Assembly (NCBI RefSeq): GCF_025698545.1
Contig: NC_068566.1
Coordinates: 2,587,362-2,651,361 of the forward strand
DNA: 64,000 nt
Origin: Gossypium raimondii
Lineage: Eukaryota > Streptophyta > Magnoliopsida > Malvales > Malvaceae
Direction of reading: 5' to 3'
The position numbers were made by a program, and so were the translations under genes. Below, piece after piece: positions 37,991-52,195 of the stretch (positions are counted from its first letter, which is position 1; each line of letters starts with the position of its first letter). The notes beneath the pieces were generated by a model, which was not told the DNA's origin, searched no databases, and worked only from the letters and a program-made list of their open reading frames with translations.

Positions 37991-40749
37991 AAAAAATTAT
38001 TATAATGAGATCTCGTAAGATTTTTTTTTTAAATTAATAAGTATGGTTTAAAAACAGAAATGAAAATATTGTAATTATTTGATTAAGCCACGTCAGTAAG
38101 TATGGAATTGGATACCAAATACTTGGCTTTTTCTTTGGGAATTAGTTTCTCCCTTTATTTAATGTTAAAAGTGATTGAATTAATTGAAAATAAATTCACG
38201 TTTCTTTATGCAAATCCTACGTGACATAATTAATGGTGAATTGATATTTCTTTTTATTCCTTTTTTATTTCAGCCTTTGTTTTAAAGGATCCCACGGGAT
38301 TCTACTATGATTGGGCCTTTAAATAGATATTAAACATTTAAGTAGTGTTCGAAAAGTCATCTATTAATTGGATTTAAGTGCGATTGCTTATAATTACAGA
38401 GTGATGACATGTTTGGATGACTATTGTAATTGGTGGGTTCCGTCGAATTGAGTATAATTGGAGTATCCCAATTACACTTTCCAATTCTTAAGAGAATTGC
38501 GAAAATGGGAGTTGATTACACAGGTAATTTACACCAATATCTAATTTTAAAAATTTATTTTTATACAAGTTGTAAAATTATATTATAAGCATGACATGTA
38601 TGAGCGTTTGGGATAGTCATGACAAAAAAATTTCTTATATTGTGAATCCTAAAAATATATATTATAAAATAATTTGTGTATTTGATAAAGTTATAACAAA
38701 AATATATATTTTAAATCTTAAAAGATTTCTAAATTTATGGTCGAAATTACATGTTATAAAAGTTTTATAATATATTTATTTATAAAATTTATGGTCAAGT
38801 ATGAACATAACTTATTTATATGTTCATGCTATATATAATAATATACATATTTATAAAAAAATGTTATAAATTTTATCATGATTTATTTATAAAAATAACT
38901 CGCAACTCTTTAATTTGACGCATTCAATGTTTCAAAATATGGTTGAAAATACTCTTTTTTTATTTTAAAAAAATATTTATGATGTTAACAACATCACATT
39001 AATATATCATAAAAAATAGGTGGACCATACTAGCATGTTGCATGTTTTATAACATCAATCTTAGGTGGAATTGAGATGATTCATGTACTTCGAATATTAC
39101 ATGGAAGAAAGAGATGTTCATAATTTTAATGATGCAAATTCAAATTCAAATGACGATGAACTCGGCCAATGATTAATAAATGATATAAGAAGCATGTGTT
39201 AAATATTAAAGATAGAACAACCCGACAAATATGAACTAGAACAATTAAATAAAATTGCATACGATGTTTATTTTTCTTGCTATTTTTATTCTTAATCGTA
39301 TTATCATATACTTTTTTAGACTAACATGATACATGTGATGATTTGGTTTTAATTTTTGTTGCTTGTTTAGAAATTATTTTTATCATACTAATAATTTTTA
39401 TAGAAATTAATATTTTAATAATATAAATGGTGTAATTATGTAATTATAATTTATATTACCAAACATGACATAGGAAATTACGATGTAATTACACATTGTC
39501 AGCAACCAAATACGTCTAGAGAAATATAATTTTTTGTAACTGCAAGAAAATATAATTACTACCTTAATAATTACACTTTCATTCGATTACTCTATGTTGT
39601 CCAAATAGATCTTTAGCCTTTGTTTGATAGGGTGGAAAAAAAATTGGAAGGATGAAAATATAAAGGAGAAGAAAACCAAAGTTGTTTGAATTGGACCAGT
39701 TGAACCGGGAACCAACTGGGATACTTGTATGGAGAAAGGCATTTAATTGGTTGACCCAGGAATCAAAACGAACTAGTTGAACAAAGCAAATAAATTGATT
39801 GAATCGGGCAGTTTAACTAGTTGAACAAGATTTTTAATATATATATTTTTTATTTTTATGATTTATTTAATTGAACTAAGCGGATTGATAAAACCGGTTG
39901 GATTAACAAACCAATGGCATGATTAGTTTGATCATAGATCCGATTTTGAAAACTTTAAAGAAAACTAGAGAAATAGAAAACATAATTTTTTCACCGTTTA
40001 AAAATTACATTTATCCAACAGTCTAATCATATTCTGTATTTAATTTCAAGAAATATATCAAACATATGACTATATTCTGTATTTAATTTTTAAAATATAC
40101 CAAATATATTTTACAAATTAAATTCAGTATTTAATTTTTTAGTTTATCAAACAGCACCATAATCTATAATGTTTCAAATTTTCTATAGCAAATTAGAGGT
40201 AATTTTATAATTTATCCTTTAAAGTAACATGGCTTCAAGTTTTCTTCCCTCTCTTCCATCCAAATTTATTTTCCATCGTACCAAACAGTAATTAGATTCA
40301 TTTTTCTTGTCCCTCTTTCCTTCCTTCATGTTTTCTGCAGAATCGAGTACGCCTTAATGTTGTTTTTGGTAAAACATTTTACCTAAATTACTAATACCAA
40401 CCAATAAAAACGTGACACGAGATAAGTTTTTATTAGATATCATATTTCTCGAGTAAAATAAGATGAAATTGATAGTTTAGGATTATGTACTCTTTCGACT
40501 AAGAGAAGCTTTAGGCACCTAAGTGGGAATATTTAAAATTTAATCCCTTTGTCCTTTAATTTTAATTTCAAGAATTTTATCTCTTTATTTTTTTCAGTTT
40601 TAGTAATTTGGTCTCTCTATATTTAAAATTCACTAGTGTGACAATTTGAAATAAAAAAAATACACTTGATGACCATATTAAAAAAATGACATTAATGGAC
40701 CTAAAATAACAAAAAGAATTTTAATAGTGTTAATAATTAAAACTTGTGC
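37991..40749. other. AT-rich intergenic DNA, no gene seen
   Basis: It includes a run of TTATAAAATTTATGGTCA-type repeats (38580-38900) related to 55080-55560 and the dispersed GGTTGAACC repeat (39690-39960). No frame has recognisable protein motifs. Confidence 0.45.
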
Positions 40750-40860
40750 TGATTGAGTTTTAGCTCGATTGGCATGAGTATTGTTGCCAATACAGGAGGA
40801 CTTGGGTTCAAGTCAAAAACTACACCCAATGTCATTAAATTATTATTAAGATTATATTTT
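40750..40860 (+). mobile_element. tRNA-derived SINE, copy 3
   Basis: The A-box-like TTTTAGCTCGATTGGCATGA and the B-box-like CTTGGGTTCAAGTC are about 40 bp apart. The spacer GAGTATTGTTGCCAATACAG is almost identical to the 42176 copy. Its 3' part is replaced by MITE family A. Confidence 0.65.
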
Positions 40861-41350
40861 GGTCACTTAGCTTCAGAAAATTACAAACTGGTCACTGAAC
40901 TATTTTAATGTTTTCATTTAAGTCATTAAGCTGTTAAAGTTGTTGTATGACTTTCTCTGTTTGCACCAATCGTAGGCTATTTTTTTCTCTTCTAAAGTTC
41001 AATTTTTTTATTGACAAAAAAATGTTCAATTTTTTTTTTCATAAAACAATTTTGAACATTATAGATTTGCGAATCAAAATCCAAACAATTTTCTTCTCCA
41101 ATCTCCGGCACTGACTGTCAGATCAGCATGAATCTAAGATACATTTTTCTACTCATTAATGGGGTACTTATTCATCATACCGGTCATCGAACCGTTGCTT
41201 AGAACTTGCTAACCAGACTTTAAAAAAAAAAACTTAGTAATCCAATAACTTAAATAAAAACTTTCGAATAATTTAATGACTTAAATGAGAACTTTTAAAT
41301 AATTTACTGATCATTTTATAACTTTTTGAAATTAAATAATCAAAACAGAA
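40858..41350 (+). repeat. Long-TIR MITE family A, copy 2
   Basis: The left arm (GGTCACTTAGCTTCAG, TTCATTTAAGTCATTAAG) and right arm (AATGACTTAAATGAGAAC, GATCATTTTATAACTTTT) are inverted relatives. The interior shares GATCAGCATGAATCTAAG and ATTAATGGGGTACTTATTCA with copies at 4436 and 58668. Confidence 0.65.
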
Positions 41351-41617
41351 ATTTACTAATAATTTAATGATCTCCGACGTTAAAAGAATTTTTTTTAGCT
41401 GATAAATGAAATGAAATGTTTTGTTTTTCTTTTAAGAAAATAATGTTGAGTGGGGATAAAAAGGTCGGCATGCATGAAATGTCATAAGTGGCATGCGGAA
41501 GATAAAAAAGAAAAAGGCAGAAACGTTTGTAGCAGCATTGGGGTGAAATTAAAATGTGCATGGAATGGGACGATAAGGCAAACCTAACCACGCATTTCAC
41601 CTACTCACAATTCACAC

Positions 41618-42014
41618 TAGACCTGTCCATGGGCCGGGTAGCCCGGCCTGACCCGACGGCCCGTCCGAAATATGGGAGGATTCGGGTAAAAATATAGGCC
41701 CGAAATATGGGCTTGGGCAAAAAAATAAGGCCCGTTTAAAAAACGGGCCGGGCCTCGGGTACCACTTTTTTGGCCCGGGCCTGGCCCGAATATAATAAAA
41801 ATATATTTTTATTTTTATTTTTTAATTTTAAAATAATTTTTTTATTTTTAAAATAATTTTTTAATGTTTATTTTAAAAATGGGCCGGGCTGGGCCAGGCT
41901 CGGGCTTATGATATTTTTCCGGGCCGGGCCTGGGCAAAATTTTAGGCCCATATTTTGGGCTGGGCCCGGGCCTAGGAGGCGAGCCGAAAATTTTTTCCGG
42001 CATGGACAGGTCTA
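41618..42014. mobile_element. GC-rich hAT MITE (TAGACCTGTCCATG ends)
   Basis: The terminal inverted repeats TAGACCTGTCCATG (41618-41631) and CATGGACAGGTCTA (42001-42014) are perfect. The flanks ATTCACAC (41610-41617) and GTTCACAC (42015-42022) form an 8-bp target duplication with one mismatch, typical of hAT elements. The interior consists of GGGCCGGGCC and CCCGGGCC palindromes around an AT core, so it folds back strongly and is far GC-richer than its surroundings. The reading frame crossing it is not a gene. Confidence 0.85.
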
Positions 42015-42175
42015 GTTCACACCCACACACCCTATTTTCTTTTAGGTAAAAGCCCTCCAATGGCCACATGCCTATCTAAAATCGATGATTTAATCGGTTT
42101 AATTTATATCATAAAATTAGAGAATGATTAAAGTAATATAAAAATTGGATTTAAGCTAATTTAAATTTGTTGCTG

Positions 42176-42345
42176 ATTGAGTCTTAGTTCAATTGGCATG
42201 AGTATTGTTGCTAATATAGGAAGACGTAGTTCAAGTGCGTTGAAGCGCATTATCTTCTTATTTATGGGTCGGAAATGGGCTATGGGTAGTTCTAGGCATT
42301 GTGTTAAAAAAAATATTATCAGAACTATAATGAGATTGTTCCAAA
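42176..42345 (+). mobile_element. tRNA-derived SINE, copy 4 (most complete)
   Basis: A-box TCTTAGTTCAATTGGCATGA (a TRGYNNARNNG match), spacer GTATTGTTGCTAATATAGGA, and a B-box-like GTAGTTCAAGTGCG. Then comes a tRNA-unrelated body (GCGCATTATCTTC, GGTAGTTCTAGGCATTG, AGAACTATAATGAGA). It shares the 5' module with copies at 11120 and 40750 and the body with 37824. Confidence 0.7.
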
Positions 42346-42789
42346 TATATATATATAATTTTGTTGTTATAATTTATAATTTTAATGGTTGTTTGAAAAG
42401 GGTAAAATTGATTGATTGAATTTAAAATCAGTGAATGATTGAGTCGATGTAAGATTTATGATTGAGATTCAATCAATTGAAACGAAAAATGATAATCTAA
42501 TCAATTTCACCATAAATTTATTTTATGATTCACATTAAAATTTGATTTATATATATTTTAAAATTAATTCATGTTTTTTTTCATTAATTTGGATCGATTC
42601 CGTTTTTAGTGTTCTACTCAATAATTGCATTTTTTATTATTTAGGCTTTGAATTTATTGAAACCTACCATTGCTTTTGCTTTATTATTTTATTTAATAAA
42701 TAAATAAACAAAAATCGAGGGTGATCAGATCGAATCTCCAATTTATAGAAAAACATAAGTAGCACATTTTCACAAAATACTAAAATAAA

Positions 42790-43270
42790 GTGATAATGAT
42801 TTTTTACCTCCAACTTTATAAGAAAAGTCATTTGAACCTCTATTTATTTATTTATTTTTTGTCTTTTTAGTCTTTAAAATTGTATTTTTATCAAACCATC
42901 CCAAAATGAAAGGAAAAATTAACATTTTTAACTTTGCTAACATTGTGTATACGTGGATGACATGTCAACATTTAATTAATTTTAAAATTTTAAAAATTCA
43001 AAAAATTATAAAATTATTTTAAAAATTAAACATCTTTAAAATTATAAAAAAAATATATATATTTTTTAAAATAATTAAATGTTGATGTACCATTTACGTG
43101 GCCATCCACATGTATGTCATGTCAGTAAAGTTAACAAATGTTAACTTCTCCGTCCATTTTGGGTGATTTGACAAAAATTGCAAGTTTAAGGGCTAAAAGA
43201 GGCGGAAAAATAAATGGAGGGTTAAAATAATTTTTTTATATAGTTAGAGGGCTGAAAAAGTCATTATGCC
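42790..43270. mobile_element. MULE-type MITE with long inverted arms and 9-bp target duplication
   Basis: The arms of about 220 bp pair: GTGATAATGATTTTTTACCT on the left with the inverse of CTGAAAAAGTCATTATGCC on the right, GGCGG...AAATGG with CCATTT-type text, and ACATTTAATTAATTTTAAA with TAATTAAATGTTGATG. The flanks TAAAATAAA (42781-42789) and AAAAATAAA (43271-43279) match at 8 of 9 positions. The terminus GGCATAATGA resembles the GGCATAATTGC of the Pack-MULE at 18031, so both probably use related transposases. Confidence 0.75.
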
Positions 43271-43297
43271 AAAAATAAAATAAAATGTAGGGTAAAG

Positions 43298-43925
43298 TGT
43301 CACGGGGCTAGATCTTTCGTCTCGCAATCCGTGCGGTCTTAGGCGATCCGTTCGTCTAAACTCGCCTAAGTCAACCTTAACTCAAGTGAGGATTCTTTTA
43401 GAACTCCTCCAAGGCACCAAATTGAAGAGCGGAAGAGATTTATGCCAAAAGAAGCTAACCAAAGAACAACAGAAAGAGCGCTCGCAAAGTGTTTGAGTAA
43501 ATGCTCTCAGAATTCTATTACTCTTAAGAATTCATAATACAATGGAATGGAGTGAGTACAACTGAGGGGGAGGCTCTCTAACTATAGTTGAGCTCCCCCA
43601 AAAACCGACGGTCAAGATACAATTACATCGACGGACGAGATTAATCATATCCCTTTATTTTAGGGATTTACAAGATATGCCATATCAAATCTAATCTAAT
43701 CTTTACAAGATATGATTCCCTCTATCTTCTAAGATTAGTTACCATATTAGCCTAAGTTGTCATTTCTTCCTTACAGCCCAACCAGGCTTCAATCTGACAG
43801 GCTTCTCCAATAACTCTTTGAATCGGGCCAGTTCTCGTAGGCCAGATGATCCCCATCTGAGCAATAGACCTCTATTGGATGCATTTGGTGCGATGGTCAC
43901 GGGCTTTAAACTGCGGCTTGTGACA
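43298..43925. mobile_element. TGTCAC...GTGACA element, probable solo LTR or TRIM
   Basis: It starts TGTCACGGGGCTAG and ends GGCTTGTGACA, with TG...CA termini and the same tetramer AAAG on both sides (43294-43297 and 43926-43929). Its composition is non-AT-rich (CTCGCAATCCGTGCGG, ACTCGCCTAAGTCAACC), quite unlike the flanks. It has no coding frame and no second copy nearby, so a solo LTR of 628 bp or a terminal-repeat miniature element fits best. Confidence 0.6.
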
Positions 43926-45502
43926 AAAGTACCTAGTCGGTCACTCAACTTTTAGGGCGCTTTCATTTTCGTCACCCAACCGTTAATCTCTAACTACAGT
44001 TAACTTGTACACGCCACATCATGTTTACACTTTCATTTTGGTCACCCAACTTCTAAGTTACTTCCATTTTGGTCATCCAAAATATACTATTTATTTTTTT
44101 AATATTGATCAGGGTAAAAACATTAAGGATTTAAGTGAAAAAGCTATAGAAACTAATATAATGCTTTAAAAATGGTCAAATTATACTTGTTTACCCCTTA
44201 CCGAAAGTTCTAAATTTCTTTTTTTTTCTAATATTGAATTTTAATTTTAAAACATCCAAATCAATTAAATAAGTTATTGAAATTTTTTATCCTTTAATAG
44301 TGTCAATCGATTTGTTACTATAATATTAAAATTTTATTTTATATTTCCAAATTAAAATCACCTCAAGTAAATCATTTTAATAATTGTATCTGAAACTCAA
44401 AATTTCTTTTGATTATATGATCTCTAGTCTTTCCATGCTAAAAAAACTCATAAATTTTTCATCACTTCTTTACCCAAACGAAAAACAAACAATTAATTTA
44501 ATTAACGCAATGATTTTTCTTTGCTTTTAGCATAGTATGAAAGATTCAAGATTATATAATCAAAATAATTTATGTTTGCCGACAATTATTAAATATGAGT
44601 TATCGAGTTGATTCATTAAGAATAATATGAAAACATAAAATAAAATTTTAAAATTTAGAAAGAGAGTAATTTAATTAATTTCAATATTACAATAACAAAT
44701 TGTTAATTCATTTTTAAATATTGTTTCGATTTATTAAGATTTACAAGTACAATTGTTGATATAGTTTCTGGTTGGGTGAAATAAGGAGGATGAAGATGTT
44801 CTGGTGAACAGGAAGATGAAAAATAACCGTTGGAAAGAATGTAATTTTTGGAAACATTAAGATAGATTCTCAATTGGTAAAGACGGAGAGTTGAATCATA
44901 AAATTATAGTTTTATATTCTATTCCATGAGACATTTACAATGGTATATCATATCCTCAGAATTGTTGAGTAATGAATGAAAAATTAATACTCAGAGTAAG
45001 TCACTTGTGAATATTTGTTGAGAAAAAGAAAAGTTTAGATCCCACATTGATTAAATATAAAGTGTGAAATATGAATATATACGAGAACTTGCTTAAAATT
45101 ATTGAATAAACTCCAGATTGAGTGAAGATATATTCTATCAAGCCTTGTTTCCTTATTATAAGGATCACTTAACAACAATTATTATTTTATCAAGCCTTGT
45201 TTTCATCGTTTTAATAAAATAAGTTATTATTATTTATTATTTATTTATTTTATAATTTCCTTTGAGGAATTTTATAAATTATTTATATTTGCGAATCTAT
45301 CCGAAAGTGGGATTCCTTTTAAAAACATATATATTGGATTACAGGTGGAATCAAGTCAAAATTTTTTATTAAATTTCATAAATACAATAAAACATGAAAT
45401 TACAAAATAAAATTAATATAGCTTCAAATAACACCAAACAACTTTGCTTAATAAAAAAAATTTAAGGTTTAAAAGTTTTATATTCTTTTAAAATTTAAAA
45501 TT
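43926..45502. other. AT-rich intergenic DNA with decayed MITE filler
   Basis: The part 43926-44100 (GGTCACTCAACTTTTAGG, TTCATTTTGGTCACCC) resembles an arm of a long-TIR MITE. The rest holds short AT-rich sequence without frames of note. Confidence 0.4.
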
Positions 45503-45659
45503 TAAAATGGATTTGGATAGACGACACGTTTAACTGCGGTTTGTGTTAAAAATAATAGTGGCGGTGAAATTAGATATTATAGCGATACTATAATGTAAGA
45601 CAAAAAGTAAGATAAAAGTACTGCACGGCACCCAATTGCCCTTCCAAACCCATCCTTAA
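45503..45659. mobile_element. Tourist-like MITE, copy 2
   Basis: The left TAAAATGGATTTGGATAGAC and right AACCCATCCTTAA are eroded versions of the family ends. The interior matches the others: AGTGGCGGTGAAATTAGATA, TTATAGCGATACTATAAT and TACTGCACGGCAC. Confidence 0.7.
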
Positions 45660-46669
45660 TCAACTTTGTATTTGTTTTTTTTTTATATCTTGATCCTTTA
45701 CTCTTCTTTTGCTAACTTCCCTCTATTTTTGACTATGCTCGTAGAAATTATAAAAAATGATAAAATAGTTTTTGTAACCCTTAACATTTACAATATTTAT
45801 TAATTTAACCCTACTCTTTAAAAATATTTAAATATTCTTAAAAGATTAAAAAATAAAGAATGTTTTCATATTTTAATAAAAAATTCAAAATTACGATTTC
45901 TTTTAAAATTTCAAATTCAAAAATAGAATTTAAAATCTCATTTTAAAATTTAAATATAAATAAATAATTCTAAAATTTTGGAATTTTCTTATAACTTTGG
46001 AAGGAAATAACATATTTATTATAATAATTGAGGTGTAAAAATAAAATAAAAATCTAAAAATTTAAACTTTTACAAGTATAATCCTCACGTAAGCCATCTT
46101 AATGCAAGCCCTAAAGTTGTTAATAATAAAATTCAAGGACTTGAGTAGATAATTGATTATAGATTTTTTCCTCTTTTTATTTTATTTTTTTAAATATAAG
46201 TAAACATACCTTGAAAAATAAAATAAACATAAACCCAGCCAAACAACAATGGACATTGCTTATTAATATTGCGTCACATTTGTTTAGAGTTAATTGCATT
46301 ACACTATGACCCTCGTACAATTAAACCCGAAAATAAACTTCACACCCCATTCAAACTCACCATTACATCTTCAAATTGACCCGAAAATTAACTCTAAAAA
46401 TAAGATTGAAATTATGATATATTATTTTTAATATCTTATAAAAACACGTGTCAGTGTTTTTTTATAATTTTTTATTATAATAAAAAAATATAATTATTTT
46501 TTAATATCTAAAATTGTACTTATTTATTTGTTGTAATTAAGTCCCTTTGGCGTTTGCGTTCATGGATCTTGGTTTGTTATATAAATCAAGAAACAAAATC
46601 CAACCATTTTCGTAATTACTGCTTTTGCATTTCGAACTTCTTCTCTTTCAATAAATTTTTACAACGGAG
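45660..46669. other. Intergenic DNA and upstream region of the APS kinase gene
   Basis: Mostly AAAATTTAAAATTC low-complexity sequence. The last 150 bp before the ATG include the probable leader (CTTTGGCGTTTGCGTTC, TTCGAACTTCTTCTC). A TATATAAATC-like word at about 46578 is a possible TATA box. The competing frame at 46554-46808 is out of phase with the gene. Confidence 0.4.
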
Positions 46670-49788
<3,119 letters not shown>

Positions 49789-50261
49789 GAAAACCCGGTA
49801 ACATAAGTCTTTTTGGAACCAATGAAATTCGTTTCTTTTCTAAATCAAGGAAAAAAACCTTATGGTTCCCTGTATCTGTATGATCCTGTTTCTGGCATGA
49901 AGGAAACTTAATTGTTTCCTGTATGTGTAGTTTTATGTTATTGTATTAGATAGTTAATCAATCGATTAATTAGAATCTGTTTCCTGTATTAGGCCTTATT
50001 AAAAGCCATTGTAATGGGGGGAGTATTTGGGAATGGATTAGGTGGCAAATAAATTGGTGATTTGGTGTATGAATTTGTATCATATGGCATTGTAATGAAT
50101 TTGCTTATGAACAAACTCAGATTTTTCTCTTTTAAGTTGCCCTTTTGAAGTTTGTACAATTCTTCCCTGCTTTTTACTTTTAAGTGCACAGATTTTGTAT
50201 GCATCAAGGATTTTTAGTTTTTCTTTTCCCTCTCTATTTACTGCATGTGGATAATCATACC
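49789..50261 (+). other. APS kinase 3' flank
   Basis: The 3' untranslated region probably extends to around 50050-50110, where AATAAATTGG and TTGTAATGAATTTG resemble a far-upstream and a near-upstream polyadenylation signal. No other gene is visible. Confidence 0.4.
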
Positions 50262-52195
50262 AGTGGTTGAATCAATTAAATCACCAGTTTTCGATTTGTT
50301 CTTTGGTCCAACAATTATTAAATAAATAGTTAAACTTTTATAGGGGTTAAAAATATATTAAAAATAAAAAAAATTGGTTTAATCAGTTTAACTAACAAAA
50401 TTTTTTTTATTTCGGTTTTTGATTTTGAATTAGTTTCAAGGGATTTGTTCAGAAGGTGGTTTAATCTTATGTTTGGATAGATGTTACCAGTCAATTTTTA
50501 GTTCAATTGATTCAACTAGTCGGTTGAATTCAAATAACACTGTAATCGATAAGGGTGTAATTTTTTTAGTGATATTTTTCGCCTGGAATTATGTTATTTA
50601 TTTTCTTAATTATATTATTTATCATTGATTTAGGAAATGATTGGTGAAAAGGGAGTTAAAGTTTATTTTTGTCAAGTTTTTACAGTTTAGACTTTCAACA
50701 TAGTGCAGTTTCAGTATTTTGGCTATAACTTGAGCTATTGGCATCTGTTTTGGACCTATAATATACTGAATCAAAGGAAATTGAAAGGTTTATCTAAACT
50801 TATTTCACAAATGAAGCCCAAAAATGTCAGAAAGACATTCAAAAATGGCTTGGAAGTTTGACGAGTCGAAAAACTTAAAAAAACTTTGCTTTATTGAATT
50901 GAGGGCACTTTTGTATTTTCTCCATTATATTATTTTTACCCTATAAATAGACGTGATTAGATTAAGATTAGAGAGACTTGAACTTAATCGTTCTTAATTT
51001 TATTTTATGGGTTTTTAAACCCTATTTTCTAATTGAAGTAATATTTTAAATTTGATTCCATAAGTTTGTGAGATCGAAATGCTTTTAATCCTTTTTTGCT
51101 CTTTAGTATTTGCATGTCTTTTGATTTAATTACAATTGATTAGATTTGTTAAATATTCGGTTGGTATTTGATTGCTTAGAATGACTGCTTTATCAATTAG
51201 ATAATTAGTTGATCGATTGATTTCTAAGATTCGTGACGACTACATGATTGTTTGTGTAGTGTGTGCATGCGATATAACTTAAATAAACCTTGATAGTGTG
51301 TTTGTTGGTTAGAATTCGGTCTCTTTCATTCTTAAAGCTATTGATAAATTAAATTCCTAAGTGATTGTTATAGGGTTATTTGTCAATAAGGGAAGTAATT
51401 AATGACGATTGTCTTGATTATCGAGAATGTAAGAAAAAATTAAGTTACTAGGCAATTGTCGGTGACTATAACTAATTTATTAAATAACATTGAAATTCAT
51501 TTTTTGCATCAATGACCAAACCCTTGAATTTAACGGAGAATTTACTTTGACTAGAGTTTTTCCTTATTGATTTTTTCATTTTATTTAGTTATTTCTTTTT
51601 ACTTTGTTTTACTTTTAATTTGGGTTTTAATTTTAAATCTCCTTATTTGTTTTTATTTTACTTGTTTGCTAGAGAAATAAAATTATCATTGGTATCTGTG
51701 AATACGGCCTTGTCATTTTCTACTAATTCATTTTTTCAAGATTGTTTTATTTTTGTGGCTTCAACAATCCTACAAATTTATAGGAAGAAATAGAATAATC
51801 CTGGTTAAATAAATATAGCACAAATAATATTTATTTAAGTCACCCTTCACATGTAAAATGAGGGAATTGGACCTCTTATGCATTGAGTCTAATTATATGT
51901 GTTTTCTAGACTTTTGACCCAATATTTTATAATCTAATCCAACTAAATATTTATTTCCTATTCCCAAAATAAATATTAATTAATTAATTTAATTTAATTT
52001 ATATGTTTATTAAATAATTTTTTCAACCCAATTCTGATTCCGTTAAAGTCATGACAAATTTACCGTAAAAGAATTTATGAGAAAATATATTTAATTTCGA
52101 AGCCTTAAATATTTCAAATTAAAGAGTTTGTGAGCTATCTATGGTGCTTGTGTCTGACACCATTCTCTAAAATGGTATCATATATCATGATATGG
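50262..52195 (+). repeat. Decayed LTR-like DNA and dispersed repeat
   Basis: 50262-50540 is the GGTTGAACC dispersed repeat. From about 50583 to 51780 the text resembles a long gypsy-type LTR. It has a CCCTATAAATAGACGTG promoter-like box near 50940, a TTAGAGAGACTTGAAC downstream region, and long AT-rich stretches with GCGATATAACTTAAATAAAC. No second copy, primer site or gag-pol coding is present, so the identification is weak. Confidence 0.35.

Noticed and set aside
41848-42069. 73-codon minus-strand frame rich in Pro and Gly
   Set aside because: It is produced by the GGGCC palindromes of the hAT MITE and crosses its terminus.
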